From PALSA-911 sp963743035 (GTDB lineage Bacteria > Pseudomonadota > Alphaproteobacteria > Acetobacterales > Acetobacteraceae), in NCBI GenBank assembly GCA_963743035.1, contig CAVUOB010000016.1:1-64000 (forward strand): a DNA stretch of 64,000 nt, given 5' to 3'. The translations under genes and the position numbers were made by a program. Below are positions 52,631 to 62,272 of the stretch, piece after piece. Under the pieces are notes generated by a model, which was not told the DNA's origin, made no database searches, and saw only the letters and a program-made list of their open reading frames with translations. Position 1 is the stretch's first letter. Each line of letters begins with the position of its first letter.

Positions 52631-52662
52631 TCTCGGTTTCTCCCGTTTCTATCTGGAGGCGG

Positions 52663-53394
52663 CTATTTGAGCTTGCGCGCCCACATGGTGAAAATCTTGT
52701 CCCAGGAATCCTCGGCGGCCAGCGTGTCGTAGACGGCGCGCTCGGGGAAGGCGAAGCCGTGATGGGTGCCGGGATAGACGTCCACGGTGCTGGTCACGCC
52801 GGTCTTCGCCAGCGCCGCCTTCAGGTCCGGAATGACGTGGTCGGGCACGGTCTGGTCGTGCTCGGCGAAAGCATAATAGAGTTCGCCCCGCACGCGATCG
52901 AGCAGCAGATGCGGGCTGTCCTCCTTGTCGGTCACGATCCCCACGCCGTACAGCGACGCGGCGGCGGTGATGCGATGCGGAAAGCGGGCGGCCGCCGTGG
53001 TGATGTAGCGCCCGCTCATGCAATAGCCGACGCAGCCGATCGGGCCAGGCTTCACCTCCGCCTGGGCGTCCAGATATCCGAGCATCCCCGCCGTGTCGTC
53101 GGTCACCAGCGCGTTGGTCAGGTGGTTCATCGCGCCGCGGATGACCACCGACATGGCGTCGGTGCGGTGCGGGATATCGAAGCGCAGCAGGCCCATGCGG
53201 TAGTACATGTCCGGCAGGATGACGAAATACCCGGCCTTGGCGATGCGCCGCGCCATGTTGCGCAGTTCCTCGCGGATGCCAGGCGCGTCCATGTAGAAGA
53301 TGATGCCGGGATAGGGGCCGGACCCGTCCGGATGGACGGTGAAGCTCGGCATGTTGCCGTGCTTGGTGGTGACGATGACGTCCTTTTCGATCAT
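52663..53394 (-). CDS. Dienelactone hydrolase family protein
   Basis: 243 residues of alpha/beta hydrolase. GPIGCVGYCMSGRYITTAAA carries the nucleophile Cys in the G-x-C-x-G elbow. FAEHDQTVPDHVI supplies the Asp and YPGTHHGFAFPERAVY the His, so the Cys-Asp-His triad of dienelactone hydrolases is complete. A strong ribosome site (GGGAGGACAGCC) precedes ATG 53394. The gene is upstream of the nitroreductase. Confidence 0.88.
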   Translation of the reverse strand: MIEKDVIVTTKHGNMPSFTVHPDGSGPYPGIIFYMDAPGIREELRNMARRIAKAGYFVILPDMYYRMGLLRFDIPHRTDAMSVVIRGAMNHLTNALVTDDTAGMLGYLDAQAEVKPGPIGCVGYCMSGRYITTAAARFPHRITAAASLYGVGIVTDKEDSPHLLLDRVRGELYYAFAEHDQTVPDHVIPDLKAALAKTGVTSTVDVYPGTHHGFAFPERAVYDTLAAEDSWDKIFTMWARKLK

Positions 53395-53491
53395 TGGCTG
53401 TCCTCCCTCGCGCCCTGGCATGCTGCGCCGGGCATGCTGCGCCGGGCATTCTGTGCAGAACCCGGTGGCGATGGCGATAGGGCCGCAATCC

Positions 53492-53917
53492 CTACAGCGG
53501 CGGCCAGCGCCTGGTGCGGTTCGCTTCCTGCGCGGGGGTGAGGGTGGTGGGCCCGTTGGCCACAGGCGGCGGCAGGTTGACCAGGGCTTCCGGGTTGGAC
53601 CAGCAATCCACCACCCCAAGGCTGCGCGTGCAGTATGGCGGGGGCAGCGGCGGCGGTTCCTGTGCCTTGCAGTAGCTCTGGCCGCGATCCAGGTAGACGA
53701 TCGAGCAGTCTCGGCCGCTGACCGTGGAAACCAGCGTGTCGATCATCCCGCGATGGAGCACCGCGATGGAGCTCACTTCCGCCGCCACCAGCGCCTCGGC
53801 CGGCAGTGCCCAGGGGGTCGGCGTGTCGCCAGCGCAGGATGCCAGCAGGAACGGGGCGGCGAGGCAGGGCCACAGCCCTGCCGGCCGCCGCAGCTTCTGG
53901 CGGATCGGACGCGTCAT
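53492..53917 (-). CDS. Small lipoprotein with Cys-rich tail
   Basis: 141 residues. MTRPIRQKLRRPAGLWPCLA then APFLLASCAGD gives a lipobox (LASC). The mature part contains VLHRGMIDTLVSTVSGRDCS, a Pro-rich stretch and paired Cys (PPYCTRSLGVVDCW). Its family is unknown, but such proteins are common in Acetobacteraceae. It is divergent from the YfgM-like gene. Confidence 0.65.
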   Translation of the reverse strand: MTRPIRQKLRRPAGLWPCLAAPFLLASCAGDTPTPWALPAEALVAAEVSSIAVLHRGMIDTLVSTVSGRDCSIVYLDRGQSYCKAQEPPPLPPPYCTRSLGVVDCWSNPEALVNLPPPVANGPTTLTPAQEANRTRRWPPL

Positions 53918-54115
53918 GGCGGCAGACTGCGCCGCAAAGATGAACCGCGGGTTTAGCGGCTGCATCCCTGGCCGCGAAAACGCCGCGTACGGTTTGCCCC
54001 ATCGGCGCGCCGTCGCTATGGTCCGGCCCGCGACGGCGCCCCGACATTGCGGCGCAGCGTGCGCGAAACGCGCGAACCGACGAAACTGCAACCGCCAGGC
54101 CTGGCAGGAGAATAC

Positions 54116-54832
54116 GTGGTCGATATCTTCGACGAGGTCGATGAGGAACTGCGCGCCGAAAAGGCGCAGGCGGTGCTCAAGCGCTATGGCGGCCTGATCC
54201 TCGCCGCGGCGTTCGCGGTCGTGCTCGGTGTCGCCGGCTGGCAGGGCTGGCAATGGTGGCAGGTCCGCAAGGACCAGGCGGCCGCCGGCGGCTTCCTCGC
54301 TGCCATGCGCATCGCCGACAATTTGTCCCCCACGCCGGGGATCGCCGCGCCGGACAATGCCGCGACGGCGGAAAAGCGCGCCCAGGCAATCGCCGGCTTT
54401 GCCGCGGTGGCCGCCGATTCCCCCGCCGGCTACCGCTCGCTCGCGCTGCTGCGCGAAGCCGGGCTGAAGGCCGATGCCGGGGACCTGCGCGGCGCCGTCG
54501 CGCTCTGGGACCAGGTCGCCGGCGACAGCTCCGCCGATCCGCTGCTGCGCGATCTCGCCAATCTGACTTCCGTCATTCGCCAGGTCGATACCGGCGACGC
54601 CGCCCAGCTCGCCGCCCGGCTGAAGCCGATGGCCGTGGCCGACAACCCCTGGCGTGCGCTGGCCGAGGAACAGCTGGCGCTGCTCGATATGCGTCAGGGA
54701 CATACGGACGCCGCGAAGCAGACGCTGGGCCGGCTGGCCCATGATACTGCCGCGCCGATCGGCGTGCGCAACCGCGCCGGCGCGCTGCTGGCCCGCCTGG
54801 GCGGCCCCGCCGTCGGCACGGTGGGTGGATGA
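54116..54832 (+). CDS. YfgM-like TPR-anchored membrane protein
   Basis: 238 residues. One transmembrane helix (GLILAAAFAVVLGVAGWQGW, about 23-42) is followed by tetratricopeptide-like helices (AAVAADSPAGYRSLALLREA, DLRGAVALWDQVAGDSS, EEQLALLDMRQGHTDAAKQT). This is the DUF2133/YfgM type, which sits beside bamB and der in many proteobacteria and assists periplasmic protein handling at the Sec translocon. GTG 54116 follows AGGAG. bamB starts 5 bp later. Confidence 0.82.
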   Translation: MVDIFDEVDEELRAEKAQAVLKRYGGLILAAAFAVVLGVAGWQGWQWWQVRKDQAAAGGFLAAMRIADNLSPTPGIAAPDNAATAEKRAQAIAGFAAVAADSPAGYRSLALLREAGLKADAGDLRGAVALWDQVAGDSSADPLLRDLANLTSVIRQVDTGDAAQLAARLKPMAVADNPWRALAEEQLALLDMRQGHTDAAKQTLGRLAHDTAAPIGVRNRAGALLARLGGPAVGTVGG

Positions 54833-54836
54833 ACGA

Positions 54837-56258
54837 ATGAACCGCAAGACCCCGTCCGACCCTGCCGCCCCTCGTTGCACGAGCGAGCCCCAGGAAAATT
54901 CCCGGCGTCAGGGCTCCCGGCCCGATGCTTCGCTCGGTCGCCTGTCGCGCCGGACCGCGTTGCTCGGGCCGCTGGCCCTGCTGTCCGGCTGCAGCCTGTA
55001 CGATGATTGGTTCGACAAGCCGAAGCCTCCCTTGCCCGGCCAGCGCGAGCCTGTCGGCAACCTGGCCCGCGCGCTCGACGTCGAAGCCGGCGCGGCTCGC
55101 CCGGTGGTCCTGCCGCCGGCGGTGCGCAACGCCAACTGGTCCACGCCCGGCGGCAACCCCTCCCATGTGATGGGGCATCTGGCGGTGGCCGACACGCTGA
55201 CGCGGGCCTGGAACGCCTCCATCGGCGCCGGCGGCGGCTATCGCCGCAAGATCCTGGCCCAGCCCGTGATCGAGAACGGCATCGTGTTCGCGATGGATTC
55301 CGACGCCGAGATCACCGCCTTCGACGCCGCCACCGGCTCGCGCCGCTGGCGGCTGGACACGCGCGGAGAGGACGATGACAGCACCAATATCGGCGGCGGG
55401 CTGAGCGTCGACCAGGGCGTGCTGTACGCCGTGAACGGCCTCGCCGACGTGCTGGCGATCGATGCCGCCACCGGGAATGTGCGCTGGCGGCGCAATACCG
55501 GCACGCCGGCACGCTCCGCGCCCACCATTGCCGGCGGGCGGATGTTCTACGTCACGTTCGACGACCGGCTGCTCGCGCTCGATGTCGCCGACGGGCGGCA
55601 GGTCTGGTCCTATCACGCGCCTTCCGCCACCACCTCCCTGCTCGGCCAGCCGGCCCCGGCTTATGCCGACGGGCTGGTGGTCGCCGGCTTCGGTTCGGGG
55701 GAACTGGCCACGCTGCGTGCCGAGTCCGGCACCGTCGCCTGGACCGACAGCCTGGCCGCCGTGGTCGGGCAAAGCCCGGTCAACGAATTGTCCACCATTC
55801 GCGGCCTGCCCGCCATCCTCAACGGCCAGGTCTATGCCATCGGTCTCGGCGGGCTGTGCCTCGGCATCGACCTGCGTTCCGGCAGGCGGTTGTGGGAACG
55901 CGACATCGGCGGCAGCAACAGCCCCTGGGTCGCCGGTGACTGGATGTTCGTGATCACCAGCAATCTGCAGATCACCGCGCTCAGCCGCGCCGATGGCCGT
56001 CCCGCCTGGGTGTCCGAGCTGCCGAAATACGAAAACGAGGAAAAGAAGCGCGATCCGATCCACTGGTTCGGTCCCGTGCTGGTGGGCGACCGCCTCGTCG
56101 TCGTCGGCAACAACAGCCAGGCGCTGGCGATCAGCCCCTATTCCGGCAAGACCCTCGGCCAGCAGGATCTGTCCGGCCCCGCCTCTCTCGGCCCGTCTGT
56201 CGCCGATGGCACGCTGTATGTGGTCACCGACGACGGCAGCCTGACGGCACTGCGATGA
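54837..56258 (+). CDS. bamB: Outer-membrane assembly factor BamB-like PQQ propeller
   Basis: 473 residues. The lipoprotein signal LGPLALLSGCSLYDDWFDKP has an LSGC lipobox after a long 40-residue leader. Beta-propeller repeats with ITAFDAATGSRRWRLDTR, VLAIDAATGNVRWRRNTGTP and LLALDVADGRQVWSY follow. BamB is the scaffold lipoprotein of the BAM complex inserting outer-membrane barrels. The order yfgM-bamB-der is conserved, and ATGA overlap couples it to der. Confidence 0.9.
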   Translation: MNRKTPSDPAAPRCTSEPQENSRRQGSRPDASLGRLSRRTALLGPLALLSGCSLYDDWFDKPKPPLPGQREPVGNLARALDVEAGAARPVVLPPAVRNANWSTPGGNPSHVMGHLAVADTLTRAWNASIGAGGGYRRKILAQPVIENGIVFAMDSDAEITAFDAATGSRRWRLDTRGEDDDSTNIGGGLSVDQGVLYAVNGLADVLAIDAATGNVRWRRNTGTPARSAPTIAGGRMFYVTFDDRLLALDVADGRQVWSYHAPSATTSLLGQPAPAYADGLVVAGFGSGELATLRAESGTVAWTDSLAAVVGQSPVNELSTIRGLPAILNGQVYAIGLGGLCLGIDLRSGRRLWERDIGGSNSPWVAGDWMFVITSNLQITALSRADGRPAWVSELPKYENEEKKRDPIHWFGPVLVGDRLVVVGNNSQALAISPYSGKTLGQQDLSGPASLGPSVADGTLYVVTDDGSLTALR

Positions 56259-57673
56259 CGCCGGCCGATCCTCCCGCCATGGATCCGGCTGGGGCAGGGG
56301 ATGGATCGCCGCGCGGCGGGCCGGCGCTGCCGGTCGTGGTCATCGCCGGCCGGCCGAATGTCGGCAAATCGACGCTGTTCAACCGCCTGGCGGGCAAGCG
56401 CGCCGCGCTGGTCGCCGACACGCCCGGCGTGACGCGCGACCGCAAGGAGGCGGAGGCGATGCTGCGCGGGCGCCATGTGCGCCTGATCGACACCGCGGGG
56501 CTGGAAGAGTCCGCCCCCGACACGTTGTCTGGACGGATGCGCGCGTCCTCCGCCGCGGCGGTCACCCAGGCCGACCTGGTAGTGTTCGTGATCGACGCGC
56601 GCGACGGCGTGACCCCGGCCGATGCGCATTTCGCCGCCTGGCTGCGCCGGCAGAACCGCCCGGTGCTGCTGGTCGCCAACAAGGTAGAGGGCCGGGCCGC
56701 CAGTTCCTCCGTGCTCGATGCCTATGCGCTGGGCCTGGGCTCGCCGCTCGCCGTCTCGGCCGAGCATGGCGAGGGCATTTCCCAGTTGATGATGGAAATC
56801 GCCGACCGGCTGCCGCCGGAGCCCAGGGCCGGGGATGACGAGGCCGCCGGCGCGCCCGACCGGCCGCTGAAGCTCGCCATCGTCGGGCGCCCGAATGCCG
56901 GCAAGTCCACGCTGCTGAACCGGCTGCTCGGCGAGGAGCGGATGATCACCGGCCCCGAACCGGGCCTGACCCGCGACGCCGTCGCCTCGATCCTGACCGA
57001 CGCCCAGGGCCGCCGGATCGAGCTGGTGGACACCGCCGGGCTGCGCCGGCGCGCGCGCATCGAGGCGCCGCTGGAAAAGATGTCGGTCAGCGCCTCGCTG
57101 GAGGCGCTGAAAATGGCCGAGGTGGTGGTACTGACCATCGACGCCGTGCTCGGGCTGCACGACCAGGATCTGCAGATCGCCAAGCTGATCGAGCGCGAGG
57201 GTCGCGCCTGCGTCATCGCGCTGAACAAATGGGATGCCGTCGAGGACCGCAACGCCACGCGCAAGGCGGTGTCGGACCGGCTGGAAACCTCGCTGGCGCA
57301 GATGAAGGGCATCCCCGTCGTCACCTTCTCGGCCATGACCGGGGCCGGCATCGACAAGCTGATGCCGGCGGTCTGGAAGGTCTACGCGACCTGGAACTCC
57401 CGCATCCCCACCGGCGAGCTGAACCGCTGGTTCGAGAACGCCCTCTCCCGCCACCAGGCGCCGCTGGTCCAGGGACGACGGCTGAAGCTGCGCTACATCA
57501 CCCAGGCTAAGGCCCGCCCGCCCACCTTCGTCGCCTTCGGTACTCGCGCCGAGCAGATGCCGGAGGATTACCAGCGCTATCTGGTCAATTCGCTGCGCGA
57601 AACCTTCGACCTGCCGGGGACCCCGATCCGGCTGCAACTCCGCGGCACGAAGAACCCGTTCGCGGAGTCATGA
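56255..57673 (+). CDS. der: Ribosome assembly GTPase Der (EngA)
   Basis: 472 residues with the tandem G domains unique to Der: VIAGRPNVGKSTLFNRLAGK with DTAGLEES, and IVGRPNAGKSTLLNRLLGEE with DTAGLRRR and NKWD. The C-terminal KH-like domain ends LRGTKNPFAES. Acts in 50S subunit biogenesis. In the first domain the NKxD motif reads NKVE, a Glu in place of Asp. Overlaps the next gene by ATGA. Confidence 0.97.
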   Translation: MTPADPPAMDPAGAGDGSPRGGPALPVVVIAGRPNVGKSTLFNRLAGKRAALVADTPGVTRDRKEAEAMLRGRHVRLIDTAGLEESAPDTLSGRMRASSAAAVTQADLVVFVIDARDGVTPADAHFAAWLRRQNRPVLLVANKVEGRAASSSVLDAYALGLGSPLAVSAEHGEGISQLMMEIADRLPPEPRAGDDEAAGAPDRPLKLAIVGRPNAGKSTLLNRLLGEERMITGPEPGLTRDAVASILTDAQGRRIELVDTAGLRRRARIEAPLEKMSVSASLEALKMAEVVVLTIDAVLGLHDQDLQIAKLIEREGRACVIALNKWDAVEDRNATRKAVSDRLETSLAQMKGIPVVTFSAMTGAGIDKLMPAVWKVYATWNSRIPTGELNRWFENALSRHQAPLVQGRRLKLRYITQAKARPPTFVAFGTRAEQMPEDYQRYLVNSLRETFDLPGTPIRLQLRGTKNPFAES

Positions 57674-58761
57674 GGCGAGCCGCAAGCTGGCTGTCGGCCG
57701 GCTCCGCGTCTCTGTTGGTGGTCGGCTTCGCATCTCTGTTGCTGGTCAGCTCCGCCTCGGCTCGCACTCTGGAGGTCGGGCCGCAGCGTGAGCTGAAGAA
57801 CCCTTCGGACGCGGCCAGGATCGCCGCGGAGGGCGACCGCATCGTCATCGACCCCGGCGAGTATTTCGACTGCGCGATCTGGCGCGCCAACGGCATCACC
57901 ATCGAAGCCGCCGGCTCCGGCGATACGGCCGGCGAGGTCGCGCGGGTGATCCTCACCGACCGCGCCTGCGCCGGCAAGGCATCGTTCGTCATCGGCGGCA
58001 ACGACGTCACGCTGCGCGGCCTGGCCTTCACCCGCATCCGGGTGCCCGACGGCAACGGCGCCGGCATTCGCGCCGAGGGCCGCAATCTCACCGTCGAGCG
58101 CAGCGCCTTCACCAACAACCAGACGGCGATCCTGGCCGCCGACCAGCCGGCCGGCTTTCTGGACATCCGCGACAGCGCGTTCACCGCCAATGGCGCCTGC
58201 AGCGCCGGCGGCTGCCTCGGCGCCGTCGTCACCGGCCGGCTCGCCCGGCTGCGGATCGAGCGGTCCCGCTTCCGCGATCCGCGCGCCAGCCAGCCGGGCG
58301 ACGCGCCGCGAGCGGGTGCGCAGATCGGCACCGCCGCCCAATCCGCCGAACTCGTCGACAACCGGATCGAGGATGGCGACGGCGCTTCGTCCTCCCTCGT
58401 TGCTTTCGCCTCCGGCGGCGCCCTGCTGATGTCGGGCAACACCCTGGAGAAGGGGCCGAGGACGGAGAATTCCCGCGGTGCCATCCTCGCCACCGGGACC
58501 GGCTGGGGTCACGCCGATCGCCTGGTGTTTCGTCACAACACGCTGGTCAACCAATCCGGCCGTCCGGGCGTGTTTCTGCTGAACCTGACCACGGCCGATC
58601 CGGAATTCGACGGCAATGTCATCGGCCCCGGCGATGCGGCGGTGTCCAGCAGCGGCGTGTGGCGGCATCGGCTGCGCCATGCGCTCGACCTCCTCATCGG
58701 CGTGAAGGACACGGCCAGGCATGCGGCCGGCAGCCTGCTGCGCAGCCTGAGGTCCGGTTAG
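57670..58761 (+). CDS. Secreted right-handed beta-helix protein
   Basis: 363 residues. A signal peptide (cut after ASA, about residue 31) leads a parallel beta-helix with short rungs: NGITIEAAGSGDTAGEVARV, NDVTLRGLAFTRIRVPDGNG, NLTVERSAFTNNQTAIL, LDIRDSAFTANGACS. Such proteins are often polysaccharide lyases, hydrolases or epimerases, but no catalytic set can be singled out. Co-translated with der. Hairpins follow. Confidence 0.75.
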   Translation: MRRAASWLSAGSASLLVVGFASLLLVSSASARTLEVGPQRELKNPSDAARIAAEGDRIVIDPGEYFDCAIWRANGITIEAAGSGDTAGEVARVILTDRACAGKASFVIGGNDVTLRGLAFTRIRVPDGNGAGIRAEGRNLTVERSAFTNNQTAILAADQPAGFLDIRDSAFTANGACSAGGCLGAVVTGRLARLRIERSRFRDPRASQPGDAPRAGAQIGTAAQSAELVDNRIEDGDGASSSLVAFASGGALLMSGNTLEKGPRTENSRGAILATGTGWGHADRLVFRHNTLVNQSGRPGVFLLNLTTADPEFDGNVIGPGDAAVSSSGVWRHRLRHALDLLIGVKDTARHAAGSLLRSLRSG

Positions 58762-58825
58762 GCCCAGGGGCATCCCACCATGGGCCAAGCCCGTGGACCG
58801 CATCCATTTGTCGATAAATGGGTTT

Positions 58826-58880
58826 CCAAAGGGCGACTGCCCTTTGGTGGGCCCGGGCAAAGCCCGGTCTTGCTTTCTTA
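58826..58880. terminator. Double hairpin between convergent genes
   Basis: CCAAAGGGC-GACT-GCCCTTTGG (58826-58847) and CCGGGC-AAA-GCCCGG (58853-58867) with a T-rich tail. It ends the der transcript and perhaps also xseA. Confidence 0.65.
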
Positions 58881-58905
58881 GAGCGGCCGACTTCGGCATG
58901 TGACT

Positions 58906-60420
58906 TTACAGTGGCAAACTTCCCTGGAGAACCGGCTTGGCGCCGTCGGCGCGGGCGCCGATCTCGCCGTCGGCGAAGCGCAGCCGCAGTTTCGCGCCGG
59001 GCGCGACGGCGGCGGCACTGGTCAGCGGGTGGCCGGCAGGGTCGGTAACCAGGGCGTAGCCGCGCGCCAGCACCGCCATCGGCGAGACGGCTTCCAGCCG
59101 GGCGGCCGAACCGTCGAGCCGGGCGCGGGCCTCGCGCAGGGACGCGCGCAGCGGCGCGTCGGTCAGGCGCGCCAGGGTGCGGGCACTGCGGTTCCTGGCT
59201 CCGGCCAGCGCATGGCGCAGGCCGCCGGTCAGCCGGGCGCTGGCCAGGCCGAGGGCTGCGCTGCGGCCGGCGACCAGATTGGGCAAGGCGAGCCGCAGGC
59301 GGAGAGAGCGGTCGTCCAGTCCGCGGCGCGCCGTCAGGATCATGGCGGGCAGGTCGGGCAGGCGCCGCTCTACCGCGAGCAAGCCGGTCCGGCGCGCGGC
59401 CAGCAGGTTGGGCAGGGCCAGGCTCAGCCGTTCTGCCCGGTCGTCCAGGCGCTGGCGCGCGGTGCCGAGCAAAGCGGGCAGGTCGGGCAGGCCGCGCTCG
59501 GCGCGCGACAGGGCGAGCCGGCGTTCCTGCAGCAGGCGGTTCAGTGCGCCGGTCAGCCGCGCGGTCTTCTGCTGGATGTCGCCCAGCAGGTCGGCGCGGG
59601 CGGGAATGGCCATTTCCGCCGCCGCGGTCGGGGTCGGCGCGCGGCGGTCGGAGGCGAAGTCGATCAGCGTGGTGTCGGTCTCGTGGCCGACGGCGGAGAT
59701 CAGCGGAATGCGGCAGGCGGCGGCGGCGCGCACCACGATTTCCTCGTTGAAGGCCATCAGGTCTTCCAGGCTGCCGCCGCCGCGGGCGATGATCAACACG
59801 TCCGGCCGGGGGATCGGGCCGCCGGGCGCGATCGCGTCGAACCCGGCGATCGCGGCGGCGATCTTCTGCGCCGCGCCTTCGCCCTGCACCGGCACTGGCC
59901 AGAGCAGGATCATGCGCGGGAAGCGCCGGGCGATGGTGGTCTTGATGTCCTGGATCACCGCGCCCTTCTCGGACGTCACCACCCCGATCACCCGCGGCAG
60001 CATCGGCAGGATGCGCTTGCGTGCGGCGTCGAACAGACCTTCCGCGCCCAGGCGGACCTTCAGCATCTCGATCTTCGCCAGCAGCGCGCCGGCGCCGGCA
60101 TATTCCATCCGCTCGACGATCAGCTGGTAGGACGAGCGTTCGCCGTAGGACGACACCTTGCCGGTGGCGATCACCTCGACGCCGTTCTCCGGCTCCATGC
60201 CCAGGCGGGAGACGGCGTATTTCCACACCACGCCGGCGATCTTGCCGCCCTCGTCCTTCAGCGAGAAATAGATATGGCCGGAGGGGTAGCGCTTCACCTC
60301 GGTCAGCTCGCCGCGCACCCGCACCCGGCCGAAATTCTCCTCCAGCGTGCGCTTCACCGCGCTGGAGATTTCGCTGACCGTGTATTCGGGCAGATTCGAC
60401 AAAGGCCGGGTTTCGTTCAT
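58906..60420 (-). CDS. xseA: Exodeoxyribonuclease VII large subunit
   Basis: 504 residues. An OB-fold (EYTVSEISSAVKRTLEENFG, VRVRGELTEVKRYPSGHIYF) precedes the nuclease core with VIGVVTSEKGAVIQDI, DVLIIARGGGSLEDLMAFNE and ISAVGHETDTTLIDFASDRR APTPTAAAE. A long Leu/Arg/Ala coiled coil and the C-terminal RGYALVTD segment complete the protein. It degrades single-stranded DNA with XseB, which is not seen here. Divergent from purD by 49 bp. Confidence 0.97.
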   Translation of the reverse strand: MNETRPLSNLPEYTVSEISSAVKRTLEENFGRVRVRGELTEVKRYPSGHIYFSLKDEGGKIAGVVWKYAVSRLGMEPENGVEVIATGKVSSYGERSSYQLIVERMEYAGAGALLAKIEMLKVRLGAEGLFDAARKRILPMLPRVIGVVTSEKGAVIQDIKTTIARRFPRMILLWPVPVQGEGAAQKIAAAIAGFDAIAPGGPIPRPDVLIIARGGGSLEDLMAFNEEIVVRAAAACRIPLISAVGHETDTTLIDFASDRRAPTPTAAAEMAIPARADLLGDIQQKTARLTGALNRLLQERRLALSRAERGLPDLPALLGTARQRLDDRAERLSLALPNLLAARRTGLLAVERRLPDLPAMILTARRGLDDRSLRLRLALPNLVAGRSAALGLASARLTGGLRHALAGARNRSARTLARLTDAPLRASLREARARLDGSAARLEAVSPMAVLARGYALVTDPAGHPLTSAAAVAPGAKLRLRFADGEIGARADGAKPVLQGSLPL

Positions 60421-60469
60421 GCCCCCAGCCTATGCTAAGGGCCGCCGCAGGTGAACAAGGGGCTGAACG

Positions 60470-61741
60470 ATGCGAGTGCTTGTGGTCGGTTCTGGCGGAC
60501 GGGAGCACGCGCTGTGCTGGAAGATCGCCGCCAGTCCGTTGCTGAAAAAACTCTGGTGCGCGCCGGGCAATCCCGGCATCGCTGCGGTGGCGGAATGCGT
60601 GGACATCGACGCAATGGACATCCCCTCGCTGGTCGCCTTCGCCCAGGACAACGAGGTCGACCTGGTGTTCCCCGGCCCGGAGGCGCCGCTGGTCGCCGGC
60701 ATTACCGATGCGATGAACGACGCCGGCATCGCCTGCTGCGGCCCGTCCAGGGAGGCCGCTCAGCTGGAAGGCAGCAAGACCTTCACGAAGGAATTATGCG
60801 ATGCCGCGAACATCCCGACCGCGCGCTGGGAACGGTTCGAGGACAGCGAGGCGGCCAAGGAATTCGTCCGCCGGCGCGGCGCGCCGATCGTGGTGAAGGC
60901 GGACGGCCTGGCCGCCGGCAAGGGCGTCGTGGTCGCGGCCACGGTGGCCGAGGCGGTGGCGGCGATCGAGACCATGATGCAGGACCGCGCCTTCGGCGAG
61001 GCCGGTGCGTCGGTCGTCATCGAGGAATGCATGCTCGGCGAGGAGGTGTCGCTGTTCGCGCTATGCGACGGGGAGGTGGCACTGCCGTTCGGCTCCGCCC
61101 AGGATCACAAGCGCGTGGGCGACGGCGATACCGGCCCGAACACCGGCGGCATGGGCTCTTATTCGCCGGTGCCGGTGTTCACGCCGGAGCTGGAGCAGTG
61201 GGCGATGGAGCGCATCGTGCGGCCGGCGCTGGCGGAGATGGTGCGCCGGGGCACCCCGTTCCGCGGCATCCTGTATGCCGGGCTGATGCTGACCGCAGAC
61301 GGCCCGAAGCTGATCGAATTCAATGCCCGCTTCGGCGATCCCGAGTGCCAGGTGCTGCTGCTGAAATTGCGCTCGGACCTGCTGCCGGCGCTGCAGGCCG
61401 CCTGCGACGGGGAGCTCAGGCATTTCGACCTGCGCTGGCATGACGGCGCCTCGATCGGCGTGGTCATGGCGGCCCCCGGCTATCCGGAGGCGCCACAGCG
61501 CGGCAGCGCGATTCGCGGCCTGGCGCGGGCCGCCGCGCTGGCGGACGTGCAGGTCTTCCACGCCGGCACCAGCGCCGATGCGGACGGCACGATCCGCGCC
61601 GCCGGCGGGCGGGTGTTGACGGTCTGCGCCACCGGGGCGGACCTGGCCGCCGCGCGCGACGCCGCCTATCGGGCGGTGCACGAGATCGACTGGCCGGAGG
61701 GATTCTGCCGCCACGATATCGGCCATCGCGCGCTCGGCTGA
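60470..61741 (+). CDS. purD: Phosphoribosylamine-glycine ligase
   Basis: 423 residues, the second step of purine synthesis. MRVLVVGSGGREHALCWKIA is the GARS N-domain. The ATP-grasp domain has GSKTFTKELCDAANIPTARW, VVKADGLAAGKGVVVA and IEFNARFGDPECQVLL. The C-domain ends RDAAYRAVHEIDWPEGFCRH. Length is normal. It shares a short divergent promoter region with xseA, as in many alphaproteobacteria. Confidence 0.97.
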   Translation: MRVLVVGSGGREHALCWKIAASPLLKKLWCAPGNPGIAAVAECVDIDAMDIPSLVAFAQDNEVDLVFPGPEAPLVAGITDAMNDAGIACCGPSREAAQLEGSKTFTKELCDAANIPTARWERFEDSEAAKEFVRRRGAPIVVKADGLAAGKGVVVAATVAEAVAAIETMMQDRAFGEAGASVVIEECMLGEEVSLFALCDGEVALPFGSAQDHKRVGDGDTGPNTGGMGSYSPVPVFTPELEQWAMERIVRPALAEMVRRGTPFRGILYAGLMLTADGPKLIEFNARFGDPECQVLLLKLRSDLLPALQAACDGELRHFDLRWHDGASIGVVMAAPGYPEAPQRGSAIRGLARAAALADVQVFHAGTSADADGTIRAAGGRVLTVCATGADLAAARDAAYRAVHEIDWPEGFCRHDIGHRALG

Positions 61742-61768
61742 CAGGGTAAGTGAGGCGGGGGCGAGGCC

Positions 61769-62029
61769 TCAGTGCAGGTGCAGCACCGCGGCGGGATGGC
61801 TCCATTTCGCCGGCTGGATCAGCCCGGCCGAGGCGACGCGGACCGAATAAAGCCGACCGTCCAGCTTGGCTTCCCAGAAATCCAGGAACTTGCGCAGCAC
61901 CGGGTAGCAGGGAGCGATGTCGAGGTCCTGCCAGATATAGGTCTGCAGGATCTCCGGATGGTCGGGCAGGCGGTAGAGGATTTCGGCGGTGGTCAGGCGG
62001 TAATCCTGCAACTGCTTGGCGAGGCTCAT
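61769..62029 (-). CDS. usg: Protein Usg
   Basis: 86 residues. MSLAKQLQDYRLTTAEILYR then LPDHPEILQTYIWQDLDIAP with LRKFLDFWEAKLDGRLYSVR is the Usg family of alphaproteobacteria. Its function is unknown. ATG 62029 matches the family start; the frame extends 22 codons further. It is divergent from the groESL operon. Confidence 0.88.
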   Translation of the reverse strand: MSLAKQLQDYRLTTAEILYRLPDHPEILQTYIWQDLDIAPCYPVLRKFLDFWEAKLDGRLYSVRVASAGLIQPAKWSHPAAVLHLH

Positions 62030-62181
62030 CTGCGTTCGTCTCCGTGACATCTCCATCGGCGGTTCAACGGGCCTCCCCCCATATCGTTCCGGCATCTGAT
62101 GACCGGATTCTGCCGAGTGTCATCAGCATGACATGCGGGCAGGGGGGCTGCGCAAGAAAAAACCGCAGTCATTCCAATGCA

Positions 62182-62208
62182 TTAGCACTCGTCATAACAG
62201 AGTGCTGC
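62182..62208 (+). promoter_or_regulatory. CIRCE operator 1 (HrcA)
   Basis: TTAGCACTC, 9 bases, GAGTGCTGC: the HrcA heat-shock operator with two mismatches in the right arm. It lies just upstream of the -35 box. Confidence 0.9.
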
Positions 62209-62215
62209 CGAAAGC

Positions 62216-62244
62216 TTGACTCCCGGCCCGCAAAGCCCTAGATC
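62216..62244 (+). promoter_or_regulatory. groESL promoter
   Basis: TTGACT (62216-62221), 17-bp spacer, TAGATC (62239-62244). It is flanked on both sides by CIRCE elements, so HrcA would occlude RNA polymerase. Confidence 0.75.
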
Positions 62245-62245
62245 G

Positions 62246-62272
62246 CTGGCACTCTCGAGAGGAGAGTGCTAA
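62246..62272 (+). promoter_or_regulatory. CIRCE operator 2 (HrcA)
   Basis: CTGGCACTC, 9 bases, GAGTGCTAA, overlapping the transcription start region. The left arm has two mismatches, the mirror image of operator 1. Confidence 0.9.

Noticed and set aside
53415..53455. Short tandem GGCATGCTGCGCCG units upstream of the hydrolase gene
   Set aside because: Only two to three imperfect copies; no further structure and probably simple slippage.
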